A stretch of 64,000 nucleotides of DNA from assembly GCA_932521025.1 (NCBI GenBank), contig OW051470.1:2466501-2530500 (forward strand), in the 5' to 3' direction. Position numbers and translations under genes: made by a program. Each line of letters begins with the position of its first letter. The first letter of the stretch is position 1. This document shows positions 11,701-23,143 of the stretch, piece after piece. The stretch is from Oscheius onirici. Lineage: Eukaryota > Nematoda > Chromadorea > Rhabditida > Rhabditidae. The notes below the pieces were generated by a model that ran no database searches, had not been told where the DNA came from, and saw nothing but the letters and a program-made list of their open reading frames with translations.

Positions 11701-13203
11701 TTTGTGCAATTCTGACAAGCTATCGTACCAAAACCTCATAGTTTCTGCGAGATTGCTGATGGGTGGAGTATGAGTTGGACGAGATGACAAGAGCAATACA
11801 TTGAAAAAGGTCCTACACGAAGAAATATGGGGAGTTAATGAGTCCCAATAAGTTCAGAGGATCAAAACTGTGTATGTCATGAATTGTGTTTGTGCGATGT
11901 TCATAAGCTCATGGGTTGGATAAGAGGGTAACAGCTTGACAGTTGTAAGTGGCAGTTTGGTTTATATGAAAAGCAAAGATTTCGGTTCCAAAATTCCTCA
12001 CCGAACCATTTGAACCATCATAGCCAACTTGATACGGTTGACCAATCCCAATGTGATTAGCTGGTTTCAGAACACTTCAAAAAGAGAAAACATGCCAACG
12101 TTTCTAAAGTCCATACCTTTAGTAACTGGATCCCGTAGTGAGTTATTCACAGACTGGACAAATAATGATGTGAGTCTTGACACACAATTTGTAGAGAGGG
12201 CGGATGGATTGGAAGAGTTCTTGGAAAGGGTTTGGTAATCTCTTCGACCCAATTGGGTTAACTAAAAACGATTTTCAGTTTTTATCGAGGTTTTGAAGGT
12301 AAAACTTCGACGTTTGTCAAAACTAAAAGCTGTTGTGGGTGAAAGAGAAGAAGGAATGAGTTTGAAGCACTGGGATGGCCAAAAACTTTTTTTTACGACT
12401 TATTGCCACTCCCTCTTAACCAGTTCCACTAGACGTCACAGTTACGTAACAGTAACAAGCAAGGTCAATTCGAAAGGAAGAATGACAAAAACTAGAAGAA
12501 GAGCTGCAGAAAAAGAAATGATGCAGTCGAACAGGTGTCAGGTTGCGAATAGTTCATCAGAGTCAAATGGGACCGTTTTCTAACTGGAAGGAACAAGTTA
12601 GTCGAGGGTGTCTGGATGACGCGAAATCACTCTCCCGATGGGCATGGTTAAGTGACTACTACGCAATGACGACTGGCGCTATTTTGGGAGTAGAAGGAAC
12701 AGACAACGGAAAGAGATGAAACCTCCATAGTGCTTGTTAATCTGGTTTGTGAAGACATTGTTGTTCTGAACAAAGGTCTGATGATTCCTTGTGATAAAAT
12801 GGTTCGGAGAAGATGGCAGGAGAACTACAAAACATAAACAGGGAGCTGGTACGAAAATAAAGTCTGAAGTCAGTTCACACTTCGAACCACATTGATTCTG
12901 ACAAGACACTCTACTTTTAGAAGACTTGGAAAGTCCTTTATTTATGAAATTTGCTACAGGAGTCGTATTGTAGTACATGTCAAGATTGATCAGAGCTTGA
13001 CAAAAATTGTGGACTTTCCGTTAAGATCTTTATCAGTCTCTGTGCTCAGATAGTCTCTAGGAAAACTGACCGGACGACTGAAGGAATCCCTAAGGTAATC
13101 TTCTCTGACGGGCTCTGGTCTGACACCAAAACTACCAAAAAGAACAGAAAGAAATCTCCCGAATGTGCTTTGTATTATCAAAGAGATCAGGTATGTCTTT
13201 GAC
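8715..13203. other. Long stretch without a recognisable gene
   Basis: About 4.5 kb. Both strands have only short scattered frames with no family resemblance and no chain of exons that I could join. The plus strand is purine-rich with many GAGA/AAGA runs. It could hold non-coding transcripts or decayed sequence; I see no tRNA, rRNA or clear transposon end here. Confidence 0.45.
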
Positions 13204-14982
13204 TCAGTCGGTCGTCTTCGGGAGGTCTTCTTCGATACTATCTCCGTCCTTGCTCTTCTTCTTGAACAGCTTGCCAAAGAAGCCTTCTTTCTCCCTCGGT
13301 TCCGGTCTGAGAGATTCCGTCTGTGGGACATTCTCGTCCCTCAGTCTCGTCCAGACAGGTTACTAGTTCCGTAGCAGTGGCTCGTCTCTCGACCTCCTTC
13401 ACAAAGACTCGACCCTGGATGAAGGCCTTGAGTTTCGGGGGACAGCTGTCCGGCATTGTCAAAAAGATCCCACTGGCAATGTTCTTCCTGACATCAGGCT
13501 TCTTGACACCCTACCACGGCTCGTCTCCGTCCATGAAAACCTCAAAAATCAAAATTCCAAGGCTGTAGACGTCGGACTTGGCGTAGAAGACAACCTTCTC
13601 CAGTCTGAAAAAGATTGAGGCAGTCCTTTAAAAAGCTTACGTTTCAGGTGCAAGCCATTTAGTAGGAAGTTTGGCTCCATTCTTTGTAACCTTGTACTCG
13701 AGAGTATGACGGGAGAGGCCAAAGTCGTAGATCTTCGTGACGCGTTCATCTGGGACATCCAGACAGTTTCGAGCGGCTGAAAATATGGATTGTGTAGAAT
13801 TCTGAAGAAGTTAAAAATAGGAAATATGTATGATATCCACTCTTTCGGAATAAAGGCGACACTTTCCACCGTTTCAATGTTCTATAAAGTTCTAGCTTAA
13901 CTTTGCAGAACATCGGTAAGTTGGAAAACGATCCACTCACCAATGTCCCAATGAATGTACCCGGCCTTGTGAAGATACTCGAGTCCCATGGCTGCTCCCT
14001 TGCACATCAGGAGCTTCTCCTCCTTGCTACAAGCGGCTCCCTTCTTCTTCTGGGCGATGAGATAGTTTCTCAATTCGCTGCCATTGATCAGCTCCAGAAT
14101 AATGTAGAGCGGATGTTCCATGACTGCAACGCCGTAGAGTCTCACAACATTCTTGTGATTCAAATTCTTCATGATTCTGGCATCTCTCATCTGTTCCTTG
14201 ATCTTCTCCTTGCCCATCTTTTCAGCCTGTCCTGCTCCGGCCAGTTCATTCGCGCTCTTCTGTACCTTCGCGGCCACGTCGACAATTCCTGGACCGCCTT
14301 TCCTGGTCAGATTCAACTTCCCGGCTATGACGTATCCATAGGCTCCGGAGCCGAGTTTTCTACCGCCCTCAAAGTTCACATCAAAGTGTTTGAACTCCCA
14401 GAACTGGTGTGAGACGGGCGTTTTGAGGATGACACGAGAGTTGTTGACCACGCCGACATTGACGAGATACCAGTCGATCAGAGCTTTGACACTATCGAAA
14501 CCTTTGGCCGTCTCTATGCAGTACTTTCCGTTCTTCTTCCTCCGAATCACGACATTGCGAATCTTGGCCTCTTTTCCTCCCTCCCTCCTTCGGCTCGGCG
14601 TCAAGTTGCTTGTACGGGTCCTCTTTGTCCAGTTTCGAGTTATGAACCGACAGAATTATGTCGTACTTGACTGATCCGGTTCTTTTCGCCGTCTCGACTT
14701 CCGTCGTCCTGACGATGAATTCACCCTCGTGACGGAGAAGGCTGGAGAGATCTCCTCTGGAGACGAAGCCATGGTAGTAGTCGAGCAGTTTCAGGCCGAC
14801 GTAGTCGATTCCCTGAGAATCTCCTGCCGACTTCTTTATCTGATTGCTACGATCCTCACTCTTATCCTCCTTGTCTCTCGAGATTTGTTCTGCCGACGGC
14901 TTGGCCTCGAGTGGAGCTTCTTCCTGAATTATTAGGAAATAGATCTCCGAGAAAGTAGTGAAAACTTACATTCAGAGGCATC
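13204..14982 (-). pseudogene. SH2-tyrosine kinase (FER/SPE-8 type), damaged
   Basis: Order on the minus strand: ATG at 14982 with a 4-codon first exon, a charged linker, an SH2 domain (YYHGFVSRGDL, then EGEFIVRTTE), a kinase N-lobe (GRKLGSGAYGYVIAGKL, VAAKVQK), a catalytic loop HWDIAARN, a DFG motif (YDFGLSR), a C-lobe, and a basic tail (GFFGKLFKKKSKDG). Nematodes have many such kinases, several acting in sperm. Lesions: a one-base shift in the SH2 domain at an A run (about 14572-14590); HRD changed to HWD; a TAG codon at 13511-13513 after DGDEPW; and a shift before the tail near 13335. Introns elsewhere remain canonical. Three independent lesions plus the HRD change argue for a recent pseudogene. 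Confidence 0.8.
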
Positions 14983-15565
14983 TTTCCCTCAGAGACCTTT
15001 GTTATTCTCTTGACGTTTCTTTTCGTTTATATAACGACGTTTTGTATTATTTTGTGAATAAAAGTCTTCGTAAAAAGAATAAGATACAAACTTTATAGTC
15101 CTTTCTTCCAATTAAATTACATCAAAGCACATGGGAAAAAATAGAAAATTCAAGAAGTCGCAATTAAGACATCTAATGGTGAAAGCGCGCCGCATATAAT
15201 TCTCATATTCGTCTGAAGACATCCGCTGCTCTAGAAAATAGTCTAATTTGTTGTATTTCTCCAAGAGCTTCAAAATGAGACAAACAGTATTATTTTTGTC
15301 AGTCCACGTCTCGTTTTAAATCTTTCGGGAAAATAGGTTGGTCAAAAAGAAAAAGGAGGAGACTCTAAACAAGCTCTCAATACTCCCAAAATACCCGGAG
15401 AGGGTGTCATAATTTGCACTTTAATTATAGCTCGCCATCGCTGCAGCCATGGTAGAAAAGGCTTCACAAACATTCCCAGGTTACAAATTCTCGTGACTTT
15501 GACGTAAAGGGAACAAACAAAGAGCTTGCAGAAATGACATTTATTGGTTTCGTCTCTTTCTGACC
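14983..15565. other. Intergenic, no gene recognised
   Basis: AT-rich. It separates the kinase relic from the membrane protein gene. No supported feature. Confidence 0.4.
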
Positions 15566-16999
15566 TCACACTGACACCTTCCAATAGACAAAGTGGACGA
15601 GGCCGATGATGACGGCATAGATGACCAGACCGATGCCGAGAACAGGCCATCTCCAGACGGCAGCTACTGTCGTGTGTCCCTTGTTCATCTTGTCCAGATG
15701 TGGAATAGAAGCCTTGAGAATGTTGTCGACTTCCAGGCTCGAGTTGAAGAAGCCTTGGAACAGAACGGACTGAAATCGAATGAATCACTTTTACAGTGGC
15801 TGATAGACAAGAAAAGGGGGACAAATTAATTAAACTTCCGGTCAATGAACTGTCCGGATCTCAGACACAAACTGAAGCATTCTCGAACTTTTTGAATTAA
15901 TCATCAGACTTTCTTAACAGCACGGATATGTATTCAATCCGCTCCTTTATCACCATGGAAGTTCAGGAACGTTAGAAGAAACCTGGCTTTAGTCCAAGAA
16001 ACATGTTAGCTCCAGATATTGAAGACCAGAAGTCTTGTCCGAAATCAACGTCCAGGTCCGTAAAAATTATCGAACGAAAGCTACCTACTTTTTTATCATC
16101 ATCTAAGTTGTCCTCACACAACGATTTTGATTTTCTCAGACGAGAGACAGAGTCTTACTGTTGAATAGTCACATAGTAGACTCAATAGATTTACCAGTCA
16201 ATCTAGACTTTTGACTGTTTTCGGCTAGTCACGAACTTCGAAAGAGGTACAAAAGGTTCTGTGAGGCATAACTAGATAGGAACTATGTCGATAGTACAGA
16301 GACAGTTTTCTGCTCCAAGACAAAACCAGACCAACCTGAAGGACATTGTATCCATTGCTACTGCAGCACTCGGTTCCATTATAGACGCCGTTCCAGATAG
16401 TATGATTGCAGTAGTAGCCCATCTTGTTGTCGACCTTCTCACACAGTCCGGTGTTGTATTCACCGCCGACATCACACTCTGCACTGAACTCAAAGCGTCG
16501 CGTCGTCAGATTCGGCTGGAGTACGAAGACACAATGCTGTCCTTTGTCAAAGCTACATCCACGCCATCCGAAATCCCGTAGATTGTCTTTAACGGCGTCA
16601 GACAGATAGGGACAGTTGCCGGTAAAGAGAGACGCGAGCTTTTTCGGCCAGGCCAATGAATGCTTTACGACGTATTCCGGCAGATTGGTGTATTCGGCAG
16701 CGTCCGTGTAGTTCTCGTTCAGATGTTCGGCCTCTTCGGCTGACAGCGAGACGTTCCAGAACTGATCCAGACCACTCTTCAGAATCGACAGGCAGTCTTT
16801 TGAGGCGTTGCACAGCAATTTGTTTATTCTTTTGGGAAGAAGGAAAATGACTCACGTTTCGGTAGAACACCTCCGGCGTTTCTATAGGCGGTCTATCATC
16901 TGTTAAATTGACTGCTGTCGAATTTGCTTCTGTCGAGCTGACTACAGTCAAATTGGCCAGTAGACTATCGGCTTGAACGAGGAGACACAACCACCACAT
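15566..16999 (-). CDS. Secreted or type I membrane protein with cysteine-rich ectodomain
   Basis: Exon 1 starts at ATG 16999 and opens with a short hydrophobic segment and several N-x-S/T sites. Exon 2 (about 16336-16835) is cysteine-rich, with phrases such as DFGWRGCSFDKGQHC and ECDVGGEYNTGLCEK, and many glycosylation sites. Exon 3 (15566-15769) ends in one strong membrane segment (WPVLGIGLVIYAVIIGLV) and a very short tail. This predicts an extracellular protein anchored at the C-terminus. The junction of exons 1 and 2 is not settled: the good donor GTGAGT would give only a 27 bp intron in the wrong phase, and an earlier GTTC donor keeps frame. No family recognised. Confidence 0.6.
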
Positions 17000-18205
17000 T
17001 GCAATAGAGCGAGCAGAATAAGTTCTAGTTTCTAGAGAACTTTAAGAAAAGTTTTGTAAAGCTCACAATAAGTTTTGCAGAGAATTATGTACTTACAATT
17101 ATTGTAGGGAAATTGGTGATAACAGTTGCGGAAAGTTGTTTTCTTTAGTTCAAACGGTGGGAAAACGTGTAGATCAAAATCAGTCTCAAGCTGGGAAGAT
17201 GTGGATAATTCTTCTGCTTATGAAGCTAATGGTAATTTTGATACAATACTGACTGTCTGAATCGTCAACTTATCTGATCTGGGAAGTCTAGGGACACAGT
17301 ATTGTCTGTTAGAAAAGCATTCGGACATGAGCATTGTGTCGAGTTTATAAGTTTATCTATTCTCTGCAACATGTTGTTCTTCCGATAACACCTCCTTCCT
17401 GTACTAAACGGTCTAATTTCCTCGCATTCTTTGAGAGAAGAGGCTTATCATTCAGCTGATCAGTAGGATAATCTTTTGTTTCTTCGCTTATAATTGATTC
17501 TTGAGCAGCTGATTCTCGACCGTCGTAGCACTTTAGCGATTCAGTATGTGACCAGCTCCTCTAAGAAATCAGTACATTTTTTGAAAAGAGCACTTTTCAC
17601 CTGTTCTAAATTGGAAAGCTGACACGTAATTGCTCTTTTTCAGACTCCAGACATATAAAACGTGCTCGGTTCTTACAAAATCCATAGCATGCTCTCAATT
17701 TTGATTTTACAAGACAATAGCCGAGAACGTTTCGCAAAAAAAAGTTTGATCGCGATTCATCGCATGTTTACCCCGCAAGTTTGTCTTTTAATCTATCAGA
17801 TCACCTTTTTGTGCTCGTATTCGGAATCAGTATATCCTGGGCTTCAATTCGACTCTAAATATGCCTTAAAAAAGCCCAATATGAGTGGGGACTGATGTCT
17901 GCAAGGAGCCGTCACGCCCATAAAAGCGGTAGCCAAATTGGTCTTTTTCGCAGCTTCCTCTAGCATCGAACATCGCAAAAGTCGTGTAAACAGTAGTCAA
18001 ATCCGCCAAGTAGACAAACATTCTCGAACAATGGGTATAGAGAGGAAACCCGAATCCGTGTTGATCCCATTGGATTCTTCTTCCCCTGTCAGTTCCGAAT
18101 TGCTACACAGATCAAGAAAACATTAATATCCTCTCTTCTCTGATTAACCTCCGTCAATTGTTGATTTCCCACCTCACTTTGCGATTACATTACTCCATTT
18201 AGAGC
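17000..18205. other. Intergenic, no gene recognised
   Basis: It separates two divergently transcribed membrane-protein genes, so it should hold both promoters. No motif I can assign. Confidence 0.4.
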
Positions 18206-19353
18206 GTGTTCAAAGCGATGTCTTCCTGTCTCTGCAATCCCAATTTCATCGCCATGATCGTATATGGCCTCATAGCTCTTCCCGTCTCACTTTTGAACAT
18301 TTGGACGATTCTGAGTCGAAGAAAAGCCTTCAAAGGGACTTTCTATCGCATCTACGTCGTCATTTCAATCCATGTGAGTCTGAAATGTGCTGAAAAGAGA
18401 AAACAAGTTCAGGAAATGTTAATGTACTTTGTAAAATACCCTATAATCAGACTGCCCTTGTTCACTGGGTCCATATGTCCATTATCTCCTTTCTTCGGTA
18501 CAGGAAGATTTGTTGGACTCGATCTCGTCCATTTTATCCATTGGCATGTCGGATTCACCGTTCTCATTCTGGAAAGCACAATCGCATTCGATCGTCTCGT
18601 CATAATTCTGCTCGAGTCGCGGTGGAAAAAGGTTTGTTCCAATCTTTTGTATCTCGCTCAACGTCTGTAGAATTTAACGAGAAGGTAATTTTCAGCGATG
18701 GCGCGAATTCTACGTCTACTTCGTAGTATTTGCCATCTTCTTCCCACTAATATTCAGCCACGTCGTCTTGAGAGACGCTTCCTGGTATCAGTACTTTGAA
18801 AACACTGATAACTACCAAATAATGACATCGGAACAGGTACCTAAAATTATTTTCTGGAAGAAACGGCCTTCAGTACCGATCATATCTCTACAACGGAGCT
18901 ATTGGAATGCTTTTGGTCTGTACATTTGTCAGTCTGGTAATGAATTCGATAGTGCTACATTCTTTTTGCTCGGTGCAACACGATTTTAACCAAAAACGTA
19001 TTGGTTTAGGGTAGACTACAGATAGGATCCATTCAGAAGAAGACAGAGTTCAAGCTCTTCATCTATAGCCTAATAGAACTCATTTCGGAGCTACTGATGA
19101 TCGTCGTATTTGTAACTTTGAGAAGACAATTGCACACAAGAACATTTAGATTTTACAACGTTTCACACCACTAGAAAGTTCGTTATACGACTTCTCTCGC
19201 TATTTTCTACTTTTCACCCAAGATGCGGTCACATTGCTGCCTCCATTTATACTTCTGGCTACCAGCGCACAGCTTCGGCAGGCAATAAAGGAGCAATTTT
19301 TCGAGAAGAAATTTACCCCGGTTACTAACTACTCCTTCACATCCAAGAAATAA
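18206..19353 (+). CDS. Serpentine chemoreceptor-like seven-helix protein (Srg/Srv type)
   Basis: Six exons: 18206-18373, 18413-18631, 18696-18836, 18874-18972, 19010-19111, 19150-19353. Together they make 933 bases, 310 residues, in frame throughout; four of the five introns are 37-39 bp. About seven hydrophobic segments are visible, starting with MIVYGLIALPVSLLNIWTIL, and the polar start-of-loop phrase FKGTFYRIYVVISI resembles the Srg/Sru/Srv group of nematode receptors. A DRLVIILLESRWKK block follows helix 3, as in the family. The C-terminus is short and basic. The expected role is chemosensation through G proteins; the exact subfamily is uncertain. ATG 18221 is an alternative start. Confidence 0.75.
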
Positions 19354-19491
19354 ACAAAAAGTATTGTTGACAGTTTTACTGTACAAATCATCAGTTATTA
19401 ACATGAAAAATTGGACAGCTCGAAAACCAGTAGTCAAGTACAACAAGGCGAACAACAGGGAGAAGAGAACTAACCGAAATGGGAAGAGAGC

Positions 19492-20359
19492 TCACTGCTT
19501 GGCCTCTGCGGGCTTGGTGGCGTCTTCGGTCTTGGCATCGGCCGATTCCTTTGGCTGTTCTTCTTCGTCAGTCTTCTCGGCCTTGGACTTGCTGCCACGA
19601 TTGAACCTGGCCCTGAAGCGGCCGGTCTTCTTGGTGGCAGTCTTGTCAACATCCTTATTATCGCCCTTCTCGTCATCTTTGGGCTCTGAAAATTTCAGTA
19701 GAGAAGGTTTAGGGAAAATCTTACTTGATTCATCATCTTTCTTCTCGCCGGACTTTTTTCCCCTGCGGAAGAACGAGAAACGGAAGAATGAGCGACCGTT
19801 CTTGGCATCCTGAACAGCTGTTCCGTCCGGTCCTCTGATATTGGCTGCTTCGATGCCCTTGGCTCCTTTGACAAGATCGAATTCGACAATCTGGTCCGGG
19901 GCCAGACTTCTGAGGTAGAACTTTTCAGTCTGGCTCATGGAAATGCCGCTCTGGTGGCAGAATACGTCATCACCTTTTCCGTCTAAAACAACAAAATGAT
20001 TACCAGACGAGTGTAGAGAGCATACCTTCACGACTGATGAAGCCATATTTTCCGCGTACAGAGTACCATTTGACCGTTCCACGGCAGCCAGTCTCGATGA
20101 CCTCCTTCTTCTTCTGCTCATCTTCGAACTCCTTTAAGCGCTCTTCATACGGACGCTTGACAAGCTGAAACATCGATTGTGACGAAAAATGTATGATAAG
20201 GCTTACACTGAACTGCTTGAAGAAACGTCTTCCAGTGCTCTTTCCCTTCTTCTGCGACGGGGCGTCTCCATTGGAATCGGCGATGGTTTCTTCTTTCTTG
20301 CCGTCGATCTTCAACTTGTCGAGGACATCTCCAACTTCAGTAACAGCATCGGCGGCCAT
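19492..20359 (-). CDS. cey: Y-box (cold-shock domain) RNA-binding protein, CEY-like
   Basis: Four exons: 20207-20359, 20026-20164, 19725-19982, 19492-19685. They give 744 bases, 247 residues, with introns of 39-43 bp. A charged N-terminus precedes a cold-shock domain of about 70 residues: GTVKWYSVRGKYGFISRE (RNP1-type), GDDVFCHQSGI (RNP2-type) and VEFDLVKGAKGIEAANI. The C-terminus alternates R/G/F-rich (GRFRARFNRGSKSK) and acidic repeats, typical of Y-box proteins that package mRNA. In C. elegans the CEY proteins support germline mRNA translation. It sits tail to tail with the receptor gene, with about 140 bp between the stop codons. Confidence 0.92.
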
Positions 20360-22140
20360 TTCCGGCTAGGCACACGAGGTTTAACCTAAAATTAGTTGCC
20401 AAGTGAAGAGCTAACAATAAGCAAGTAACAAGGAGCAGAAACTAGTCGAAATATAGGGCATTTAAGCCACGACTGCCTATTTGTTTTGTTTATTTACGAA
20501 GCTGGCCGTTTTCCAGTAAAATTTGTGAAAAATGAGGTTTTCAATCGCTGTAAACCTGCAACAACACATATAAAAGAAATATCGTCAACAAATTCGACCG
20601 CAATTTTTTTTTTGGAAATATTTTTTTACGAAAAGTTGCGGGGTGACTTCTCTTTAAAAAATTATAAGTTCCTAATCCCATTTCACCGAGAGAAAAAAGG
20701 TAGCAAAAGAACAGATTTTGGGAGTTCAGGGCGGCCTTCGGTTGTGATTACGGTAACACAGAAATTCGTGACGAGACCCAAATTTGACATGGCGTGATTT
20801 TAATAAACCTTGACTTGTCAAAATACTTGTCAAGTTTTTGACAAGTCAAGCCTTGTTTTCGATCCTCCTCAGGCTCTTCAGACTTCAGTCTGCCCTTCGT
20901 CTGCCGTCCTTGACAGTTGCCTCTATTTTTTACCAGGTGGTCTTTTTGTTCTTTTTTTTCACAGTCTACTCCGCTTCTGACAGTCAGACATTGCGAACAG
21001 TAGCGCCACAAAAACTTGCGTTTCTTATATTTTCGGCAGAGAGCCAGCAATAATGACCGCAGACTTGTTAATCCGCCACTTGTCAGCAGCCGTCGAAAGA
21101 CAACCATGTCATGCTCAGACTTCCTGATTCCGTATGGCACTCCTTGAATCCATAGCGGTGTTTGGTACAGTTCTTGGAATCTAGGGAAGACTGACAGTGC
21201 TCTCGACCTTTGCGCTCAAAATTCTGACAATACTTATTCACAGGAGATATGGACACTTTGTTTTTCTTGAATTCTTTTCTTCTTCCACAAAGTTTCAGAG
21301 TGACATCTCTTCTGCCCCGAAGATAATGGATATGACGGCTTTGAGTTCCATAATGGAGGAGAAAGCTGCGAGTTATACATGTTGTGAGGAAGTTCTTTGC
21401 TTCTAGGGACGAGGCAATCGAGCAGACGAGATGAGATGAGAAGAATAGATTCATTGTGATTCTATTTTTTTTCAATGACTACAGGAGGAAAAGTCCTGTA
21501 TGCTCACGTGTATTCTGTTCTCTACCATCTGGTTGATAATGTTTTTGGTATCTTGATTGCTCCCTACCAGTCCCTTCCTGTTGATTTCTCAATAGTTTCC
21601 CCCTATACCCATTCCCCATCCGTTTCCTAGTTTAGTCTGTGTCTTCCTTGTTACTATTTCTCCGTCACGCTAGTCTGTTTCCTTGTTAGACGTGTTTCTG
21701 TTTATTGTGTTCTTCCCCGTATACTCTAAATTGATTATCTCTCCCTTACCCCCGAATGTTCTGTCTCTTTCCAGCTCTATGATCCCTGCATCAATTGTTC
21801 CCCCAACAGTTCCCCTAAGATTTGATTTCTATTCTTCTGTATCGGTTTCTTTCGTGTTTTCTCCCTGATGCTGTACTTTATTCCCCCATTCAGTTTTCCC
21901 CATGTTTATGACAAAAGTTTATGTCTTCGTTGTGCATCTTTCCGACCCACTGTCGATAGTTTCTTTTGTGTTGCGTCTGTTACGTCCCAATTTTGTCTTC
22001 ATTGCTCTAAACCACTGTTGCTTTCTATCTGCTTCGGTACCCTGTACTATCTCTGTCCAGTAGTCAGCCTCCGGTTTGCTCGTTGTCCACATAACCTTGT
22101 CCTCTCATGTGTCCAATGCATATTAGTTCATTCCGAGCAG
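20360..22140. other. Intergenic; contains a dispersed repeat near 20598-20690
   Basis: No supported gene. The stretch from about 20598 (TTCGACCGCAA...) to 20690 resembles the sequence at 53955-54042: both have the CGACCGCAA start, a GAAAAGTTGC core and a GTTCCTA end. The stretch 21500-22140 is strongly pyrimidine-rich on the plus strand. Confidence 0.45.
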
Positions 22141-22581
22141 TTATTCGAAAGGAATTGGCATTTCTGGCCCAGGAGTTGGCAACTCTTCGGTAGTAGGATC
22201 TTGATTCCTCGTAGTCGCCACAAAACGGACCGCAAATGGGTTCCAGGGAGTACTCGATGGTACAAAGGACAAGTTCATGAATTCTTGAACGATTTCCTGT
22301 ATTTTCTTTGTTTCATCGTTCTTATTTTACCTACCTCATCTTGAGGCCCGCATCCAAAGAAGCCTTTGTAGTAAATGATTTTGAAAGGAGGACAACAAGC
22401 CGGTCTTGGATGTTCACAGACACCAATCTTACAAGCCAGTTGTCTCCTGGAAATACCTCTGAACAAGATTACAGGTGTTTGGAGGAGGAAGAACTTACAA
22501 GCAAGGACACGCTGATGTCAAACAGTGCCGCCTCAGTACTCTGACACCACAAGCACCGCAGTTATGGTTGCAGCCGAGTTC
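22141..22581 (-). CDS. TSP1-like cysteine-rich secreted protein, 3' part
   Basis: Three exons join in phase, 22499-22581, 22335-22458 and 22141-22296, coding 120 residues to a TAA. The first two carry a nematode thrombospondin-type-1-like pattern: NHNCGACGVRVLRRHC, SACPCLG, ACKIGVCEHPRPACCPP and GFFGCGPQ. The last exon is a Ser/Thr/Pro-rich tail (TTRNQDPTTEELPTPGPEMP). The double-cysteine block CCPPFK and a closing CGPQ are features I associate with C. elegans extracellular proteins of this type. No signal peptide is seen because the upstream exon(s) were not found; the first exon listed follows a TTTCAG acceptor. Two acceptors 12 bases apart precede exon 22335-22458, and both keep frame. Confidence 0.65.
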
Positions 22582-22985
22582 CTGAAATTAAAAGTTTTGG
22601 ACTAGCTTGCTTCAAGTCTAGGGTCAGACTTCCTTTCAAAATCCCTGTACATTATTAGAATTTCCTGGATTGGAATCGGTGGCTTAGTTTGCAGTATATA
22701 TTTTTACCCGGTTGTTTCGATGAACTTTCTCTAATTAACGGGTATTGTTTTCCAAAGAAGCATGAGATCAGGACAGAGAGTTAAAGCGAGCCTCCCCCTA
22801 TCTCAGTGTATTAGTCACTTATCTAAGTTCATGAATGCAGCCAAAGTTTGCAGAACATCGCAAAACTCAAAAACGCGTTACTTCGCGAGAAACGATGTCA
22901 GCGCGCCGAGCCATCTAACTGTCCTCTTCAGCGGGTGGTTCCGCCACTCTTTGAGTCCTCTGTTTCACATAAAATTCCTTGAACT
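22582..22985. other. Upstream flank of the TSP1-like gene
   Basis: It probably holds the missing first exon(s) of the TSP1-like gene. None could be fixed. Confidence 0.35.
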
Positions 22986-22989
22986 AATA

Positions 22990-23080
22990 TGCAAAAAAAT
23001 CGACTATACGAGGAATTGAACCTGTGACTTCAAAATGTGTAGAAACATATCTTATCCACTGCGCCAGAGTTCTTTGCAGA
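22990..23080 (-). repeat. tRNA-like pseudogene or SINE head
   Basis: The minus strand reads CTCTGGCGCAGTGGATAAG and later CACAGGTTCAATTCCTCG, which are good A-box and B-box matches at tRNA spacing. The acceptor strands do not pair well. It is adjacent to a long poly-G tract. Confidence 0.5.
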
Positions 23081-23119
23081 CCGCCGCCGCGCTGAAATTT
23101 TGCGCGCGAAAATTCAAAC

Positions 23120-23143
23120 GGGGGGGGGGGGGGGGGGGGGGGG
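23120..23143 (+). repeat. Poly-G tract, 24 bases
   Basis: An uninterrupted run of 24 G follows a CpG-rich stretch. Shorter runs occur at 5761-5776 (16 G) and 44539-44550 (12 G). The length is likely to be imprecise in the assembly. Confidence 0.9.

Noticed and set aside
15342-15845. 167-codon minus frame overlapping the membrane protein's last exon
   Set aside because: It is in the wrong frame. The frame with the membrane segment, the splice acceptor and a stop at 15566 is the better one.
16598-16999. 133-codon continuous minus frame as a complete gene
   Set aside because: The second half is the wrong frame of the cysteine-rich exon. The first 48 codons are kept as exon 1 of the membrane protein.
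22990-23080. Functional tRNA gene
   Set aside because: The A and B boxes are good but the acceptor stem does not pair and no clear anticodon arm forms.
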